The notes under the pieces are model-generated. The model was not told the origin of the DNA, searched no databases, and was given only the letters and a program-made list of their open reading frames with translations. Both the position numbers and the translations under genes were made by a program. Positions 27,831 through 36,904 of a DNA stretch of 64,000 nt are shown here, piece after piece; position 1 is the first letter of the stretch, and each line of letters opens with the position of its first letter. The DNA comes from Blastocatellia bacterium (GTDB lineage: Bacteria; Acidobacteriota; Blastocatellia; UBA7656; JADIYM01): contig JADIYM010000009.1 in assembly GCA_016705245.1 (NCBI GenBank), positions 186,001 through 250,000 on the forward strand, read 5' to 3'.

Positions 27831-27965
27831 ACCGCGAGCGGTAGCGAGCGGCCTGCGGACAGTTCCTGAAATCGCACGCTCGTAGTTGCGGAAGGATAGA
27901 AGTGATCGGAACCGGTCGACTGTCCGTAGGACGCTCGCTACCGCTTGCGGCTCATAAAACGGGGA
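27831..27965. repeat. R1 palindromic repeat, diverged
   Basis: Left arm ACCGCGAGCGGTAGCGAGCG, right arm GACGCTCGCTACCGCTTGCG with CTCATAAAACGGGGA. The loop (ATAGAAGTGATCGGAACC) matches that of the copy at 36694-36840 in reverse. Confidence 0.8.
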
Positions 27966-28007
27966 CAACCCTCATCTTGCACTACCAGGCAGGACGCTCC
28001 GCTGGGT

Positions 28008-28080
28008 CCCCGTTCCTTGAGCCGCGAGCAGTAGCGAGCGTCCCACGGACGGTGCCTGAAATCGCAGACTCGTCGTTTCC
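28008..28080. repeat. R1 palindrome, half copy
   Basis: Left arm CCCCGTTCCTTGAGCCGCGA plus part of the loop (CTGAAATCGCAGACTCGTCG); the right arm is absent. Lies 20 bases from the end of the MerR-like/TPR gene. Confidence 0.8.
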
Positions 28081-28099
28081 ATGAATCCGACGGCGCGGA

Positions 28100-28924
28100 C
28101 TATTGTGAGAGTGCGCGAACGATCTTCAGGTGGCGAACGGCATCGGTGCGCTGGCCCAGCTGCTCGAAAAGCTTCGCGATCTGGAGGTGTGTTTCGATCG
28201 AGTCCGCGTCCTGTGCAAGCGCATTCTGGTAGGCCGACAACGCCGGTGTGCGCTTTCCCTGCCCCTCGAGCAGAACACCCAGGTTGAACCACGCGACGTG
28301 GTCGTCCGGCGCCGCCTCGAGCGCCTTGCGATAATGCTCCTCGGCCTCCCCGAGCTTCCCGTCCTCGTGCAGGAGGCGGCCGAGATTGACGTGTGCGTCC
28401 ACATGCTGCGGGTCGAGCTCGATGGCCCGACGATACGCCGTCTCCGCATTCGCGCTCGACGTCATCTCGAAACGCGCTCCAACCTCGAACCACTCCTCGG
28501 CGGATTCAGTTTCCCGAGCGGACTGTTTCGTCGCGCGCTCGAGAATAGGCGTGACGCCCGCCGACAGCTCCTTCACGTCGAAGTCGAACAACGTCTGACC
28601 ACACTCCGGATCGAACGGCTGCGACCCGTCGCGCACGACGATTCGCGTACCGTCAGCGTGGATCGCAATTCCCGCGAGCGGTTGGCCGTCGGGTAGCGTC
28701 TCCCGAAGCCTGCGAAGCGCGCGCTTGATCCTGGAGGGCCTGATCCGTGCGTCGAGCAGGCCCTTGGCCGTCCGAAGCAGGACAATGTCCTGAAAGCTGA
28801 AGACGAAGTGGCGGCCGCTCCGCACGGGCTGTGCGAAGCCTGCCGCCACAAACGACCGTATTCGGGATGGCGCCACGCCGAGTAACTCGGCGACTTCCGC
28901 CGAAGAATACCCCGTGCCGATCAT
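28100..28924 (-). CDS. MerR-like DNA-binding domain with TPR repeats
   Basis: 274 residues from ATG 28924. Its first four bases overlap the ku stop (ATGA), so the two are translationally coupled. Residues 1-75 look like a MerR-type winged helix (YSSAEVAELLGVAPSRIRSF and RPSRIKRALRRLRETLPDGQ). The second half has at least three TPR units: AETAYRRAIELDPQHVDAHV, AEEHYRKALEAAPDDHVAWF, and ALSAYQNALAQDADSIETHL. This suggests a regulator or adaptor that binds DNA or protein. Coupling to ku hints at a role in end-joining or its control, which is inference. Confidence 0.75.
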   Translation of the reverse strand: MIGTGYSSAEVAELLGVAPSRIRSFVAAGFAQPVRSGRHFVFSFQDIVLLRTAKGLLDARIRPSRIKRALRRLRETLPDGQPLAGIAIHADGTRIVVRDGSQPFDPECGQTLFDFDVKELSAGVTPILERATKQSARETESAEEWFEVGARFEMTSSANAETAYRRAIELDPQHVDAHVNLGRLLHEDGKLGEAEEHYRKALEAAPDDHVAWFNLGVLLEGQGKRTPALSAYQNALAQDADSIETHLQIAKLFEQLGQRTDAVRHLKIVRALSQ

Positions 28925-29772
28925 CCCTTCGCTGTCTTCTTGCTCTTTGCAGCGGCGGTCTGCGTTCGCCGTGCCCGCTTGGCGACTGGCGCGGCAGGCG
29001 CCTTCTTGCCAAGACTCGCCTTCAATGCGTCCATGAGATCGATGATCTGTGCCTGAGGCCTTTCTGAGTCGGCGACCTGGATCTCTTCGCCGGCGACCTT
29101 GCGGTCGATGTGCTCCTTGATCCGGTCGCGGACCTCGTCCTCGTAACGCGTCGGGTCAAACGACTCCACCGCAATCTGATCGATCAGCTGCAATGCGAGC
29201 TTGAGCTCCTGGTCCTTCACTTCGACCTTGCCGACGTCGATGTCGGCGGCCGAACGCACCTCGTCGGCATAATGAAGCTGCTGCATCACGAGACGGTCGT
29301 CCGCGGTTGGTCTCACCATCACGATGAACTGCTTCCCGCGCGCCGCGTATTTGCCGATCGCAACCCGGCCGCTTTCGTGCATCGCCTTGGCCAGCAGCAT
29401 GTACGGCTTGTCGCCGCCCTTGTCGGGCCCGAGGTAATAGACCTTGTCGTAGTAGACGGGGTCCACCTGGGCAACGGGCACGAATTCCGTGATCTCGATC
29501 GTCTGGCTCGCCTTCTCTTCGAGCTCCTTGAGCTCTTCGGGCGTAAACACGACGTAGCGATCCTTCGCGAATTCGTAACCCTTCACCATGTCGTCACGTT
29601 CGACGACCGTGTTCTCCTTGATGCAGACGTATTGCTGCTTGAGGCGCGATCCGTCCTTCTTGTGAAGAAGGTTGAACGAAATCGATCCTTTCGAGTCCGT
29701 TGCCGTGTAGAGCTTGATCGGAATCGCGACCAGACCAAAGGAAACAGTTGCCGAGCCGATTGAGCGTGCCAT
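28921..29772 (-). CDS. ku: Ku, non-homologous end-joining DNA-binding protein
   Basis: 283 residues from ATG 29772 (MARSIGSATVSFGLVAIPIK, the canonical Ku start). The Ku beta-barrel core runs through DPVYYDKVYYLGPDKGGDKP near residue 105 and ends about residue 250. A basic Lys/Ala-rich tail (AKRARRTQTAAAKSKKTAKG) follows and would aid DNA binding. Ku binds double-strand ends as a homodimer and recruits LigD, which is divergently encoded 225 bases away. Together they form a complete bacterial two-component NHEJ system. Confidence 0.95.
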   Translation of the reverse strand: MARSIGSATVSFGLVAIPIKLYTATDSKGSISFNLLHKKDGSRLKQQYVCIKENTVVERDDMVKGYEFAKDRYVVFTPEELKELEEKASQTIEITEFVPVAQVDPVYYDKVYYLGPDKGGDKPYMLLAKAMHESGRVAIGKYAARGKQFIVMVRPTADDRLVMQQLHYADEVRSAADIDVGKVEVKDQELKLALQLIDQIAVESFDPTRYEDEVRDRIKEHIDRKVAGEEIQVADSERPQAQIIDLMDALKASLGKKAPAAPVAKRARRTQTAAAKSKKTAKG

Positions 29773-29997
29773 GTGCGTACTCCAGTGACGAGCGTGAGCG
29801 ACAGGCAGTCCGTGTGCCGTACGAACCGTGACGGTTCGCGTCGCTCCGGGAAGTAAAGTGCTTGAACTGTGCCTGGTGTCGGCGATGCTCCACATGCCGA
29901 CGGGCGAGCTGCTGTAACGTCATCGGGAAATGCGGTATGCATGGTGAGCCGGATTCGCGGTGCGTTGCAAGTACTAATTTCGAAAAGGTTTGGAGCA

Positions 29998-32493
29998 ATG
30001 GCTGAGCGCAAGGACAGACTCGAGACCTACCGCGCCAAGCGCCGGCCCGGCGCCACACCCGAGCCCTTCTCCGCCGTCTCATCGAAGGACACGCACCTGT
30101 TCGTCGTACACAAGCATTCGGCAACACGACTTCACTTCGATTTTCGACTCGAATGGGACGGTGTCCTGATGTCGTGGGCCGTGCCCAAGGGACCGTCGTA
30201 CGATCCGAACGAGAAGCGCTTCGCGGCCCAGACCGAGGATCATCCGGTCGATTACGCCGACTTCGAGGGAGTCATCCCCGCCGGCAACTACGGCGCCGGC
30301 GAGATCATCGTGTGGGACCGCGGAAAGTGGACCCCGCTCGAGGACTTCGACGAAGGACTCCGGAAGGGGAAGCTGCTCTTCTCACTCGACGGATACAAAC
30401 TCCGCGGCGTCTGGACGCTCGTGCGACTCAAGAACTCGAAAACGGAATGGCTGCTCATCAAGCACAAGGACGAATATTCGGGCTCTCCCGAGCCTCCTGA
30501 CGAGTCGGTTCTGAGCGGTCTGCGTGTCGAGGAGCTGCGCGCGGGCAGCAAGCGCGCCGGCCAGATTCGCAGGAAACTCGCCAAGCTGCACGCGCCCAAA
30601 GATCGGGTCGATCCGTCGAAGGTCGCCATCATGCTCGCGGAGGTCGCCGACAAACCGTTCACCGCCGAGGGATGGATTTTCGAGATCAAATACGACGGGT
30701 ATCGGCTGATCGTGTCGGCAAGTCGAGGCGTGCCGCAGCTGTTCTACAGGCGCGGTAGCAATGCTACGGCGCTTTTTCCCGAGATCGCGCGCGCGCTCGG
30801 CAAGCTGCCGTTCGAGTCGATCGTCCTCGACGGCGAAGTCGTCGTCAACGACGAGCAGCACCGGCCGAGTTTCCAGCGACTGCAGCAGCGCGCGCAGCTT
30901 TCCCGCGCCCGTGACATCGAGCGAGCCGCCATCGAATTTCCGGCCATACTGCACGTCTTCGATCTGCTCGGTTTCGAGGACTACGACCTGCGCTCGTTGC
31001 CGCTCGTGACGCGCAAGCAGCTGCTTCGCGACGTGCTGCCGACCGCGGGGCCCGTGCGCTACGTCGATCACATCGAGCAACGTGGCGAAGACATGGCCGT
31101 TGCAGCAGAGCAGCTTGGGCTCGAGGGCATCATGGCGAAACGCGCCGGCTCGGCGTACGTCGGCAGGCGATCATCGGACTGGCTCAAGCTGCGGTTCGCG
31201 AAGAAGGGCGATTTCGCCATCGTCGGCTACACGGCGCCAAAAAGGGGGCGTGTCGGGATCGGCGCACTCCACCTCGGAGTGCGGGACGACGGAGGGTATC
31301 GATACGCAGGCAAAGTCGGTACCGGGTTTTCGGACCGCGACCTCGAGAGCCTTCGCGAACGACTGGAACCCGACAGGTCCACGAAGCCGTCTTTCACAGG
31401 ATCGGTGCCCGCAGGCCGAGACCACACGTGGGTCGAGCCGAAGCTGGTTGCGGAGGTTCGCTATCTGGAGCGAACAAACGACGGCCGATTGCGTCATCCG
31501 GTATTTTCGCGCCTTCGCAACGACAAGAGCCCCGAGGAATGCACCGTGCAGTCGGCGCACGATCTGGCGCCCGACCCGCCGAAACGCATCGAGCAGTCGG
31601 TGCCGAAGGTTGCGGTCTCGAATCTCGGCAAGGTCTTCTGGCCGGACGAGGGGTACACGAAGGGCGACCTGATCGAGTATTACCGCGGAATTTCGCCGTG
31701 GCTTCTGACCTATCTCCGCGGCCGTCCGGTGGTCATGGTGCGTTACCCGGATGGCATCAACGGCAAGAACTTCTTTCAGAAGGACGCACCGCCGTCAGCA
31801 CCGGAGTGGCTGCCGCGAAAGCGCATCTGGAGCGAGGGTTCGTCGCGCGACATCGACTACTTCATCTGCGACAACGAAGAGGGGCTCGTTTATCTCGCCA
31901 ACCTCGGGACGATCCCGCTGCACGTCTGGGCGAGCCGCGTCGATTCGCTCGAGCGGCCGGACTGGTGCGTGCTCGATCTCGATCCGAAGGGCGCGCCGTT
32001 TGGGGACGTGGTCACGATCGCGCGTGCGATCCGAACGCTGTGCGACGAGATCGGGCTGCCGTCGTATCCGAAAACCTCGGGCTCGACCGGGCTGCACGTG
32101 CTGATACCGCTCGGGCGTCAACTCACTTTTGATCAGGGCAGACAATTGAGCGAGTTTCTTGCGACGGTCATCGTCAAGCGGCTGCCGGACATCGCGACGG
32201 TCGAGCGTGCGATACCGAAGCGCAAGGGCCGCGTCTACGTGGACTTTCTTCAGAACGGCCACGGGAAGCTCATCGTTGCGCCGTATTCGGTGCGGCCGAT
32301 GCCGGGTGCTACCGTGTCGACGCCGCTTGGCTGGAACGAGGTGAAGCGCGGGCTCGATCCCACCAAGTTTACGATCAGGACCGTGCCTGCGCGCCTCAAG
32401 CGAAGGAAGGGCGATCCAATGGCGACGGTCGTGGACGAATCACCCGACCTGCTGGGTGCGGTCGAGCGGCTGTCGACGATCCTCTCCGATTGA
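29998..32493 (+). CDS. ligD: LigD, multifunctional ATP-dependent DNA ligase for NHEJ
   Basis: 831 residues from ATG 29998, intact. Domain order is phosphoesterase - ligase - polymerase. The 3'-phosphoesterase spans about residues 25-180 (FVVHKHSATRLHFDFRLEWD). The ligase has adenylation site EIKYDGYR with Lys231 as nucleotidyl acceptor, then VLDGEVVV and LEGIMAKR, plus an OB-fold to about residue 520. The archaeo-eukaryotic primase-type polymerase covers about 540-800 (YPDGINGKNFFQKDAP; CVLDLDPKG with its metal-binding Asp pair; TSGSTGLHVLIPL). It trims, fills and seals broken ends delivered by Ku. Divergent from ku; the 225-base gap may hold both promoters. Confidence 0.96.
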   Translation: MAERKDRLETYRAKRRPGATPEPFSAVSSKDTHLFVVHKHSATRLHFDFRLEWDGVLMSWAVPKGPSYDPNEKRFAAQTEDHPVDYADFEGVIPAGNYGAGEIIVWDRGKWTPLEDFDEGLRKGKLLFSLDGYKLRGVWTLVRLKNSKTEWLLIKHKDEYSGSPEPPDESVLSGLRVEELRAGSKRAGQIRRKLAKLHAPKDRVDPSKVAIMLAEVADKPFTAEGWIFEIKYDGYRLIVSASRGVPQLFYRRGSNATALFPEIARALGKLPFESIVLDGEVVVNDEQHRPSFQRLQQRAQLSRARDIERAAIEFPAILHVFDLLGFEDYDLRSLPLVTRKQLLRDVLPTAGPVRYVDHIEQRGEDMAVAAEQLGLEGIMAKRAGSAYVGRRSSDWLKLRFAKKGDFAIVGYTAPKRGRVGIGALHLGVRDDGGYRYAGKVGTGFSDRDLESLRERLEPDRSTKPSFTGSVPAGRDHTWVEPKLVAEVRYLERTNDGRLRHPVFSRLRNDKSPEECTVQSAHDLAPDPPKRIEQSVPKVAVSNLGKVFWPDEGYTKGDLIEYYRGISPWLLTYLRGRPVVMVRYPDGINGKNFFQKDAPPSAPEWLPRKRIWSEGSSRDIDYFICDNEEGLVYLANLGTIPLHVWASRVDSLERPDWCVLDLDPKGAPFGDVVTIARAIRTLCDEIGLPSYPKTSGSTGLHVLIPLGRQLTFDQGRQLSEFLATVIVKRLPDIATVERAIPKRKGRVYVDFLQNGHGKLIVAPYSVRPMPGATVSTPLGWNEVKRGLDPTKFTIRTVPARLKRRKGDPMATVVDESPDLLGAVERLSTILSD

Positions 32494-32527
32494 GGCCTTC
32501 GTCGCGCGGTAGCAACTCTGGTGCCCT

Positions 32528-32613
32528 CTCTGTGACTCCGCGCCTTCGCGTCTCTGTGTGCGAAGCGGTTTCCGAGCTTCGCACAGAGAGGCACCGAGTC
32601 ACCGAGACGCCGA
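32528..32613. repeat. R2-like palindrome, variant
   Basis: TCTCTGTGTGCGAAGC pairs with GCTTCGCACAGAGAG across a nine-base loop, with outer arms GACTCCGCGCC / CACCGAGTCACCGAG pairing partly. Found just downstream of ligD. Confidence 0.7.
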
Positions 32614-32639
32614 GGAAATACCCAAACGATGCCGAGTTG

Positions 32640-32706
32640 TGTGACGACACCAGGCGCGGGCTAACGGAAAGGCTGACCCGAGCGCTACCGCGCCCGGTAC
32701 TGATGC
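32640..32706. repeat. R4 palindrome, half copy
   Basis: GCTAACGGAAAGGCTGACCC then GAGCGCTACCGCGCCCGGTA, nearly identical to the right arm of the full copy at 40256-40367. It covers the 3' end of the SDR/DUF2867 gene and provides its last six codons and stop. Confidence 0.8.
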
Positions 32707-34196
32707 TCTGGTTTCTCTCGTGAAGACCGAACGAGTGCAACCGCTCGCTCGGCGATCCGATCGATCAGCCCGCTGAAGATCAGTCCGTGCACCGGGTAGA
32801 GCCCGTACCAGTAGAGCCATCCCGACAGTCCCATCGGCGCAAAATACGCCGTCTGCACCAACACGGCTCCTCCGTCGTCTCGCGGCGTCACCTGAAACTC
32901 CAGCCACGCCTTGCCGGGCACCTTCATCTCGGCGCGAAGTCTCATCATCCGGTCCGGCTCGACGGCTTCAACGCGCCAGAAGTCGAGCGCGTCTCCGACC
33001 CGTATGTCGTCCGGATCGCGCCTTCCCCGCCGCACGCCCACTCCGCCGATCGCCCGATCGAGGAATCCGCGGATCTCCCACGCCCAGTTCATGAAGAGCC
33101 ATCCGCGTTTCCCGCCGAGCCCGGTGAAGATCTCATACACGTCGGCCGGAGGCGCTGAAACCACGCGCTGCCGTCGCTCGATGATCATGCCCTCCTGCGT
33201 CGTCAACACGACCGGCGCGACATCGCCACGGCTGGTGCTCAGCGCGTCGCTCCACGCAGTTTCGACGTTGCTCGCCTGCAACCGGCCTAGCGCGCGTTCG
33301 ACTGAGACGCGATATGTCGTCGGCTCAACGCCGGGGAAGAGCTCGCGTGCACTCGAATCGTGGACGATGTTTTCGTTGCGCAGACCTTCGATGAGCGGGC
33401 GGGCGATGACAGCGGGTATTGGCGTGACCACGTTCACCCAGTACGAAGACAGTCGAGGCGTCAGTACCGGGACCGGCACCATCCATCGTTTCAGCCCGCG
33501 AACATCGGCATAAATCGTCATCATTTCGCCGTAGGTGATCACTTCCGAGCCCCCGATCTCGATGATTCGCCCGGCACTCTCGGGAACGGAGAGTGAGGCC
33601 ACGAGGTACTCGAGCACCTCACGAATGCCGATCGGCTGGGTCCGGGTTCGGACCCACCGCGGACAGATCATCACGGGCACGCGTTCGGTGAGGTAGCGAA
33701 TCATCTCGAACGACAGGCTGCCCGAGCCGACGATGACACCCGCCCGGAACTCGGTCGTCGGGACTCCGGTCTCTCGGAGCGCGTCGCCGGTCTGCTGGCG
33801 TGATTGCAGGTGTTTCGAGAGATTCGGCGTGGCTTCGGCCAGCCCGCCGAGAAAGATGATGCGTTGGACTCCGGCCGATCGGGCGGCTTCGCCGAAATTG
33901 GTGGCGGCACGCAGGTCGCGTTGATGGTAGTCGGCGCCGCTGCCGAGGCTGTGGACGAGGTAGTAGGCCACCTCGACGCCCTGCATTGCAGCTGCGAGGC
34001 TCTCGGGCTCGAGGACGTCACCGGCCACGACCTCGACGGCGTCGTGCCACGGGCGCCCCTGGAGTCTGGCAGGATCGCGCACGAGGCAGCGAACGCTGAA
34101 TCCCGATTCGATCAGTCGCGGCACGAGACGGCCGCCGATGTAGCCCGTTGCGCCCGTGACGAGGACGAGAAGGTTGTTCCTGTTGTTCTTGGACAT
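32685..34196 (-). CDS. SDR/NmrA-type NAD(P)-binding protein with DUF2867 domain
   Basis: 503 residues from ATG 34196. The N-terminal Rossmann domain has VTGATGYIGGRLVPRLIESG at about residues 13-32 and AYYLVHSLGSGADYHQRDLR further on. The C-terminal 150 residues (VVSAPPADVYEIFTGLGGKR; WRVEAVEPDRMMRLRAEMKV) match the SRPBCC-like DUF2867 unit often fused to such reductases. Possible oxidoreductase or nucleotide sensor on the cytosolic membrane face; substrate unknown. The stop and the residues HQYRAR come from the R4 palindrome, suggesting the repeat replaced the native end. Confidence 0.85.
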   Translation of the reverse strand: MSKNNRNNLLVLVTGATGYIGGRLVPRLIESGFSVRCLVRDPARLQGRPWHDAVEVVAGDVLEPESLAAAMQGVEVAYYLVHSLGSGADYHQRDLRAATNFGEAARSAGVQRIIFLGGLAEATPNLSKHLQSRQQTGDALRETGVPTTEFRAGVIVGSGSLSFEMIRYLTERVPVMICPRWVRTRTQPIGIREVLEYLVASLSVPESAGRIIEIGGSEVITYGEMMTIYADVRGLKRWMVPVPVLTPRLSSYWVNVVTPIPAVIARPLIEGLRNENIVHDSSARELFPGVEPTTYRVSVERALGRLQASNVETAWSDALSTSRGDVAPVVLTTQEGMIIERRQRVVSAPPADVYEIFTGLGGKRGWLFMNWAWEIRGFLDRAIGGVGVRRGRRDPDDIRVGDALDFWRVEAVEPDRMMRLRAEMKVPGKAWLEFQVTPRDDGGAVLVQTAYFAPMGLSGWLYWYGLYPVHGLIFSGLIDRIAERAVALVRSSREKPEHQYRAR

Positions 34197-34601
34197 GCGC
34201 ACTGTCCAGTATGCACCTGCCGGACGGCGGGCCGTTCAGTCCACAGATCTACACAGATGAGAACAGATCAGAATGGATCTAGACCACTCGACTGTCCGCC
34301 GGCCCGCTCGCTGAACGAAACCGCTGCGCGTTGGGTGGCGAGCGCACTCGGACACCGGCGTATTCCGCCTCCTGTGCAACCCGGTCGCTATCGCTCGCGG
34401 TGCTGATCTTGCTGCGACGTCCGGGTGAATTTGCGAGGCGCGACCTCGGTGCCACCGCCGGCTGAGGGTTGACTCTCTGCGTCTTCGCGAGTCCTTTGCG
34501 TCTGTGCGGGAAAAGCGCTTTCGCGAGACAGGTTTCTCGCAGAGACGCAGCGGTCTCGCAAAGGCGCAGAGGAGCAGAGAGACTCGTCGTAGAGTAGCGC
34601 G
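34197..34601. other. Intergenic with dispersed repeats
   Basis: No gene. Bases about 34238-34270 carry the CACAGATCTACACAGATGAG type repeat, and 34474-34574 is an R2 palindrome directly before the EamA gene. Confidence 0.5.
34474..34574. repeat. R2 palindromic repeat
   Basis: CTCTGCGTCTTCGCGAGTCC pairs with the right side ending AGCGGTCTCGCAAAGGCGCAGAG; GTTTCTCGCAGAGACG is the inner right arm. Ends about 28 bases before the EamA start. Confidence 0.8.
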
Positions 34602-35441
34602 ATGACGAGGACTCGGGTGGCGGTTCTGACCTTGCTCGCGATGGTGGCGTTTGCGGGGAATTCGCTGCTGTGTCGGGTGGCGCTGCGGGAGACCGGGATT
34701 GATGCCCCGACGTTCACGATGGTGCGGATCGTGTCGGGTGCGCTCGTGCTGTGGCTGATCGTCCGCACGCGGGGCAATGCGCGGCCGGGATCGGGGAGCT
34801 GGACTTCAGCGGCGGCGTTGTTTGCGTATGCGGCGTGTTTTTCGTTTGCGTACGTGAGCCTCTCGGCGGGCACGGGGGCGCTGCTGCTGTTCGGTGCCGT
34901 GCAGGCGACGATGATCGGGTACGGGCTCTGGAGCGGGGAGCGATTGCGTCGGTGGCAAGTAGTCGGGCTGGTCCTCGCGCTCGGTGGACTCGTCGGGCTC
35001 GTGCTGCCGGGTGTGACGGCTCCGCCGGTCGTAGGGTCCGCGCTGATGCTCGTGGCCGGGGTGGCGTGGGGTGTCTATTCCCTGCGCGGACGCTCGTCGG
35101 GTGAGCCGATCCGGACCACGGCGGAGAACTTCGCCAGGGCCGTGCCGATGGCCGTCGCGCTCGGTCTCGCTTCGCTCCCGTGGATGTCGTTCGACTTGGC
35201 GGGCGTCGGGTTTGCGGTACTGTCGGGGGCGCTGGCTTCCGGGTTGGGGTATGCCGTGTGGTACACCGCGATGCGGGGGCTGCAAGCGACGCAGGCAGCG
35301 ACCGTTCAATTGAGTGTGCCGGTTCTCGCGGCCGCGGGAGGGGTGCTGCTGCTCGGAGAGGACGTCGGATTGCGGCTGGTGTTGAGCTCGCTGGCGATTC
35401 TTGGGGGAATCTGGATTGTGTCCACGGATTTACGCAGATGA
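34602..35441 (+). CDS. EamA/DMT-family membrane transporter
   Basis: 279 residues from ATG 34602 with about ten hydrophobic segments arranged as two EamA repeats of five. The first has VAFAGNSLLCRVALRE near residue 15 and GALLLFGAVQATMIGYGLWS near 92. The second starts at LMLVAGVAWGVYSLRGR, with GLGYAVWYTAMRGLQATQAA in its fourth helix, the DMT signature. Likely inner-membrane metabolite exporter; substrate unknown. Confidence 0.88.
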   Translation: MTRTRVAVLTLLAMVAFAGNSLLCRVALRETGIDAPTFTMVRIVSGALVLWLIVRTRGNARPGSGSWTSAAALFAYAACFSFAYVSLSAGTGALLLFGAVQATMIGYGLWSGERLRRWQVVGLVLALGGLVGLVLPGVTAPPVVGSALMLVAGVAWGVYSLRGRSSGEPIRTTAENFARAVPMAVALGLASLPWMSFDLAGVGFAVLSGALASGLGYAVWYTAMRGLQATQAATVQLSVPVLAAAGGVLLLGEDVGLRLVLSSLAILGGIWIVSTDLRR

Positions 35442-35500
35442 AGAACAGATATTGACGAAAGACGCGTCGGCGGGATCGCGGTGATACTGATCGCCCTACC

Positions 35501-35889
35501 ATGACCGCCACACCTATCGAGATGCTCGAGGCGTATGTTCGCGCCTTCGAGACGCTTCGCTCGGACGACGTCGTACCGTTCTATCTGCTGCCGTGTACCT
35601 TCATCCGCCCCGATGGCGTCTGGGTCGTTTCCGACCACGAAACCGCCGTCGTTCTCGTGAATCACCTGATCGAACACGCCCTGTCGCAGGGGTATCGCAG
35701 AACAGCGATCTCGGAAGTCGCGGCCCGCTCGCTTGCCCCGACGCTTACGGAACTCACCGGCATCTTCGATCGCTTCGACGCTCAGGACGCACTCATTGAC
35801 CGCTTTGGATTTACCTATGTTCTCCGCGAAGTCTCCGGTCAATGGAAGATCGCAGTCGCGATAGCTCACGATCCCCCGACGCAGGCGGT

Positions 35890-35902
<13 letters not shown>
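35501..35902 (+). CDS. NTF2/SnoaL-like fold protein
   Basis: 133 residues from ATG 35501. Cone-shaped alpha+beta pattern typical of the NTF2 superfamily: an N-terminal helix (PIEMLEAYVRAFETLRSDDV), then strands including FTYVLREVSGQWKIAVAIAH at the end. No catalytic residues can be assigned. The last residues (PVF) and stop lie in the left arm of an R1 palindrome, so the native C-terminus may have been altered by insertion. Confidence 0.7.
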
Positions 35903-36119
<217 letters not shown>

Positions 36120-36138
36120 AGGGCGCGCAACTTCGTCG

Positions 36139-36678
36139 ATGCGCGCCCGATCATGGGTCGTGAGCATCGACGACAGGCTCGATCCCGAGAGGCCCCTCGC
36201 CACCTTCGTCACGTTTCGTTCGTACGGTACGTGGCTTCACGGCGACGAGCGCGGGTCCGTCAGTCGGTTCACGAATGTTGTCGGTAAACCGCGGATCGCG
36301 CCGAACGCGCGCCGTTGTGCGTTCAGCAATGCAAGATTGCAGCGCCCGCCGGTGCGGCTCAACGCCGAGCAGCGGCTTGCGACGAGTCTGGCGATCCGGG
36401 AGACGTGCGAGATTCGCGGCTGGTCTCTAATCGCGGAGAACGTCCGAACAAATCATGTACACGTCGTCGTGTCGGCGGATGAAGAGCCGAAGCGAATCGC
36501 CGCCGTGCTCAAGGCGAATGCGACACGTGTGATGCGGCTGGCGGGATGCTGGAGGGAAGTGGACAGTCCGTGGGCGCGCGGCAGCAGCGGGCGGAAGGTG
36601 TTCAGCGAATCAGGACTGGGGCGGGTAGTGCGTTATGTGGTTGAGGGACAGGGGAAGTCGCTGGAGGATTTGGATTGA
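36139..36678 (+). mobile_element. REP-associated tyrosine transposase (RAYT, TnpA_REP)
   Basis: 179 residues from ATG 36139; a GTG at 36160 is an alternative start. RAYTs are single-copy relatives of IS200/IS605 Y1 transposases that move REP/REPIN palindromes. It has the family opening TFRSYGTWLHGDERGSVSRF, the metal-binding HVH at residues 106-108 (TNHVHVVVS) and catalytic Tyr near 166 in VVRYVVEGQGK. The gene sits exactly between two R1 palindromes (ends 35890-36119 and 36694-36840), the usual layout for a RAYT and its cognate repeats. Intact, so possibly active. Confidence 0.9.
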
Positions 36679-36693
36679 GCCGCCCGTGGCCCT

Positions 36694-36840
36694 CCCCGTT
36701 TGTCGAGCCGCGAGCGGTAGCGAGCGTCCCACGGACGGTCGCCCGGTTCCGATCAATTCTGTCCTTCCGCAACGACGAATCTGCGATTTCAGGTACTGTC
36801 CGTGGGACGCTCGCTACCGCTCGCGGCTCCAAAAACGGGG
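36694..36840. repeat. R1 palindromic repeat, full copy
   Basis: Cleanest copy: left arm CCCCGTTTGTCGAGCCGCGA through CGTCCCACGGACGG, loop with TCCGATCAATTCTGTCCTTC, right arm CTGTCCGTGGGACGCTCGCT to CTCCAAAAACGGGG. Starts 15 bases after the RAYT stop. Overall about 147 bases, REPIN-like (two REP hairpins in inverted order). Confidence 0.9.
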
Positions 36841-36904
36841 AGCGGTAAGATAAAAGGGTTCACAGGATTTCACAGTTGAAGGCAGATTCGAGAGGAGAGC
36901 GCTC

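Noticed and set aside
14935..34574. R2 hairpins considered as rho-independent terminators
   Set aside because: Stems are long and imperfect and lack a following T tract; several lie upstream of genes rather than after them, so they fit dispersed repeats better.
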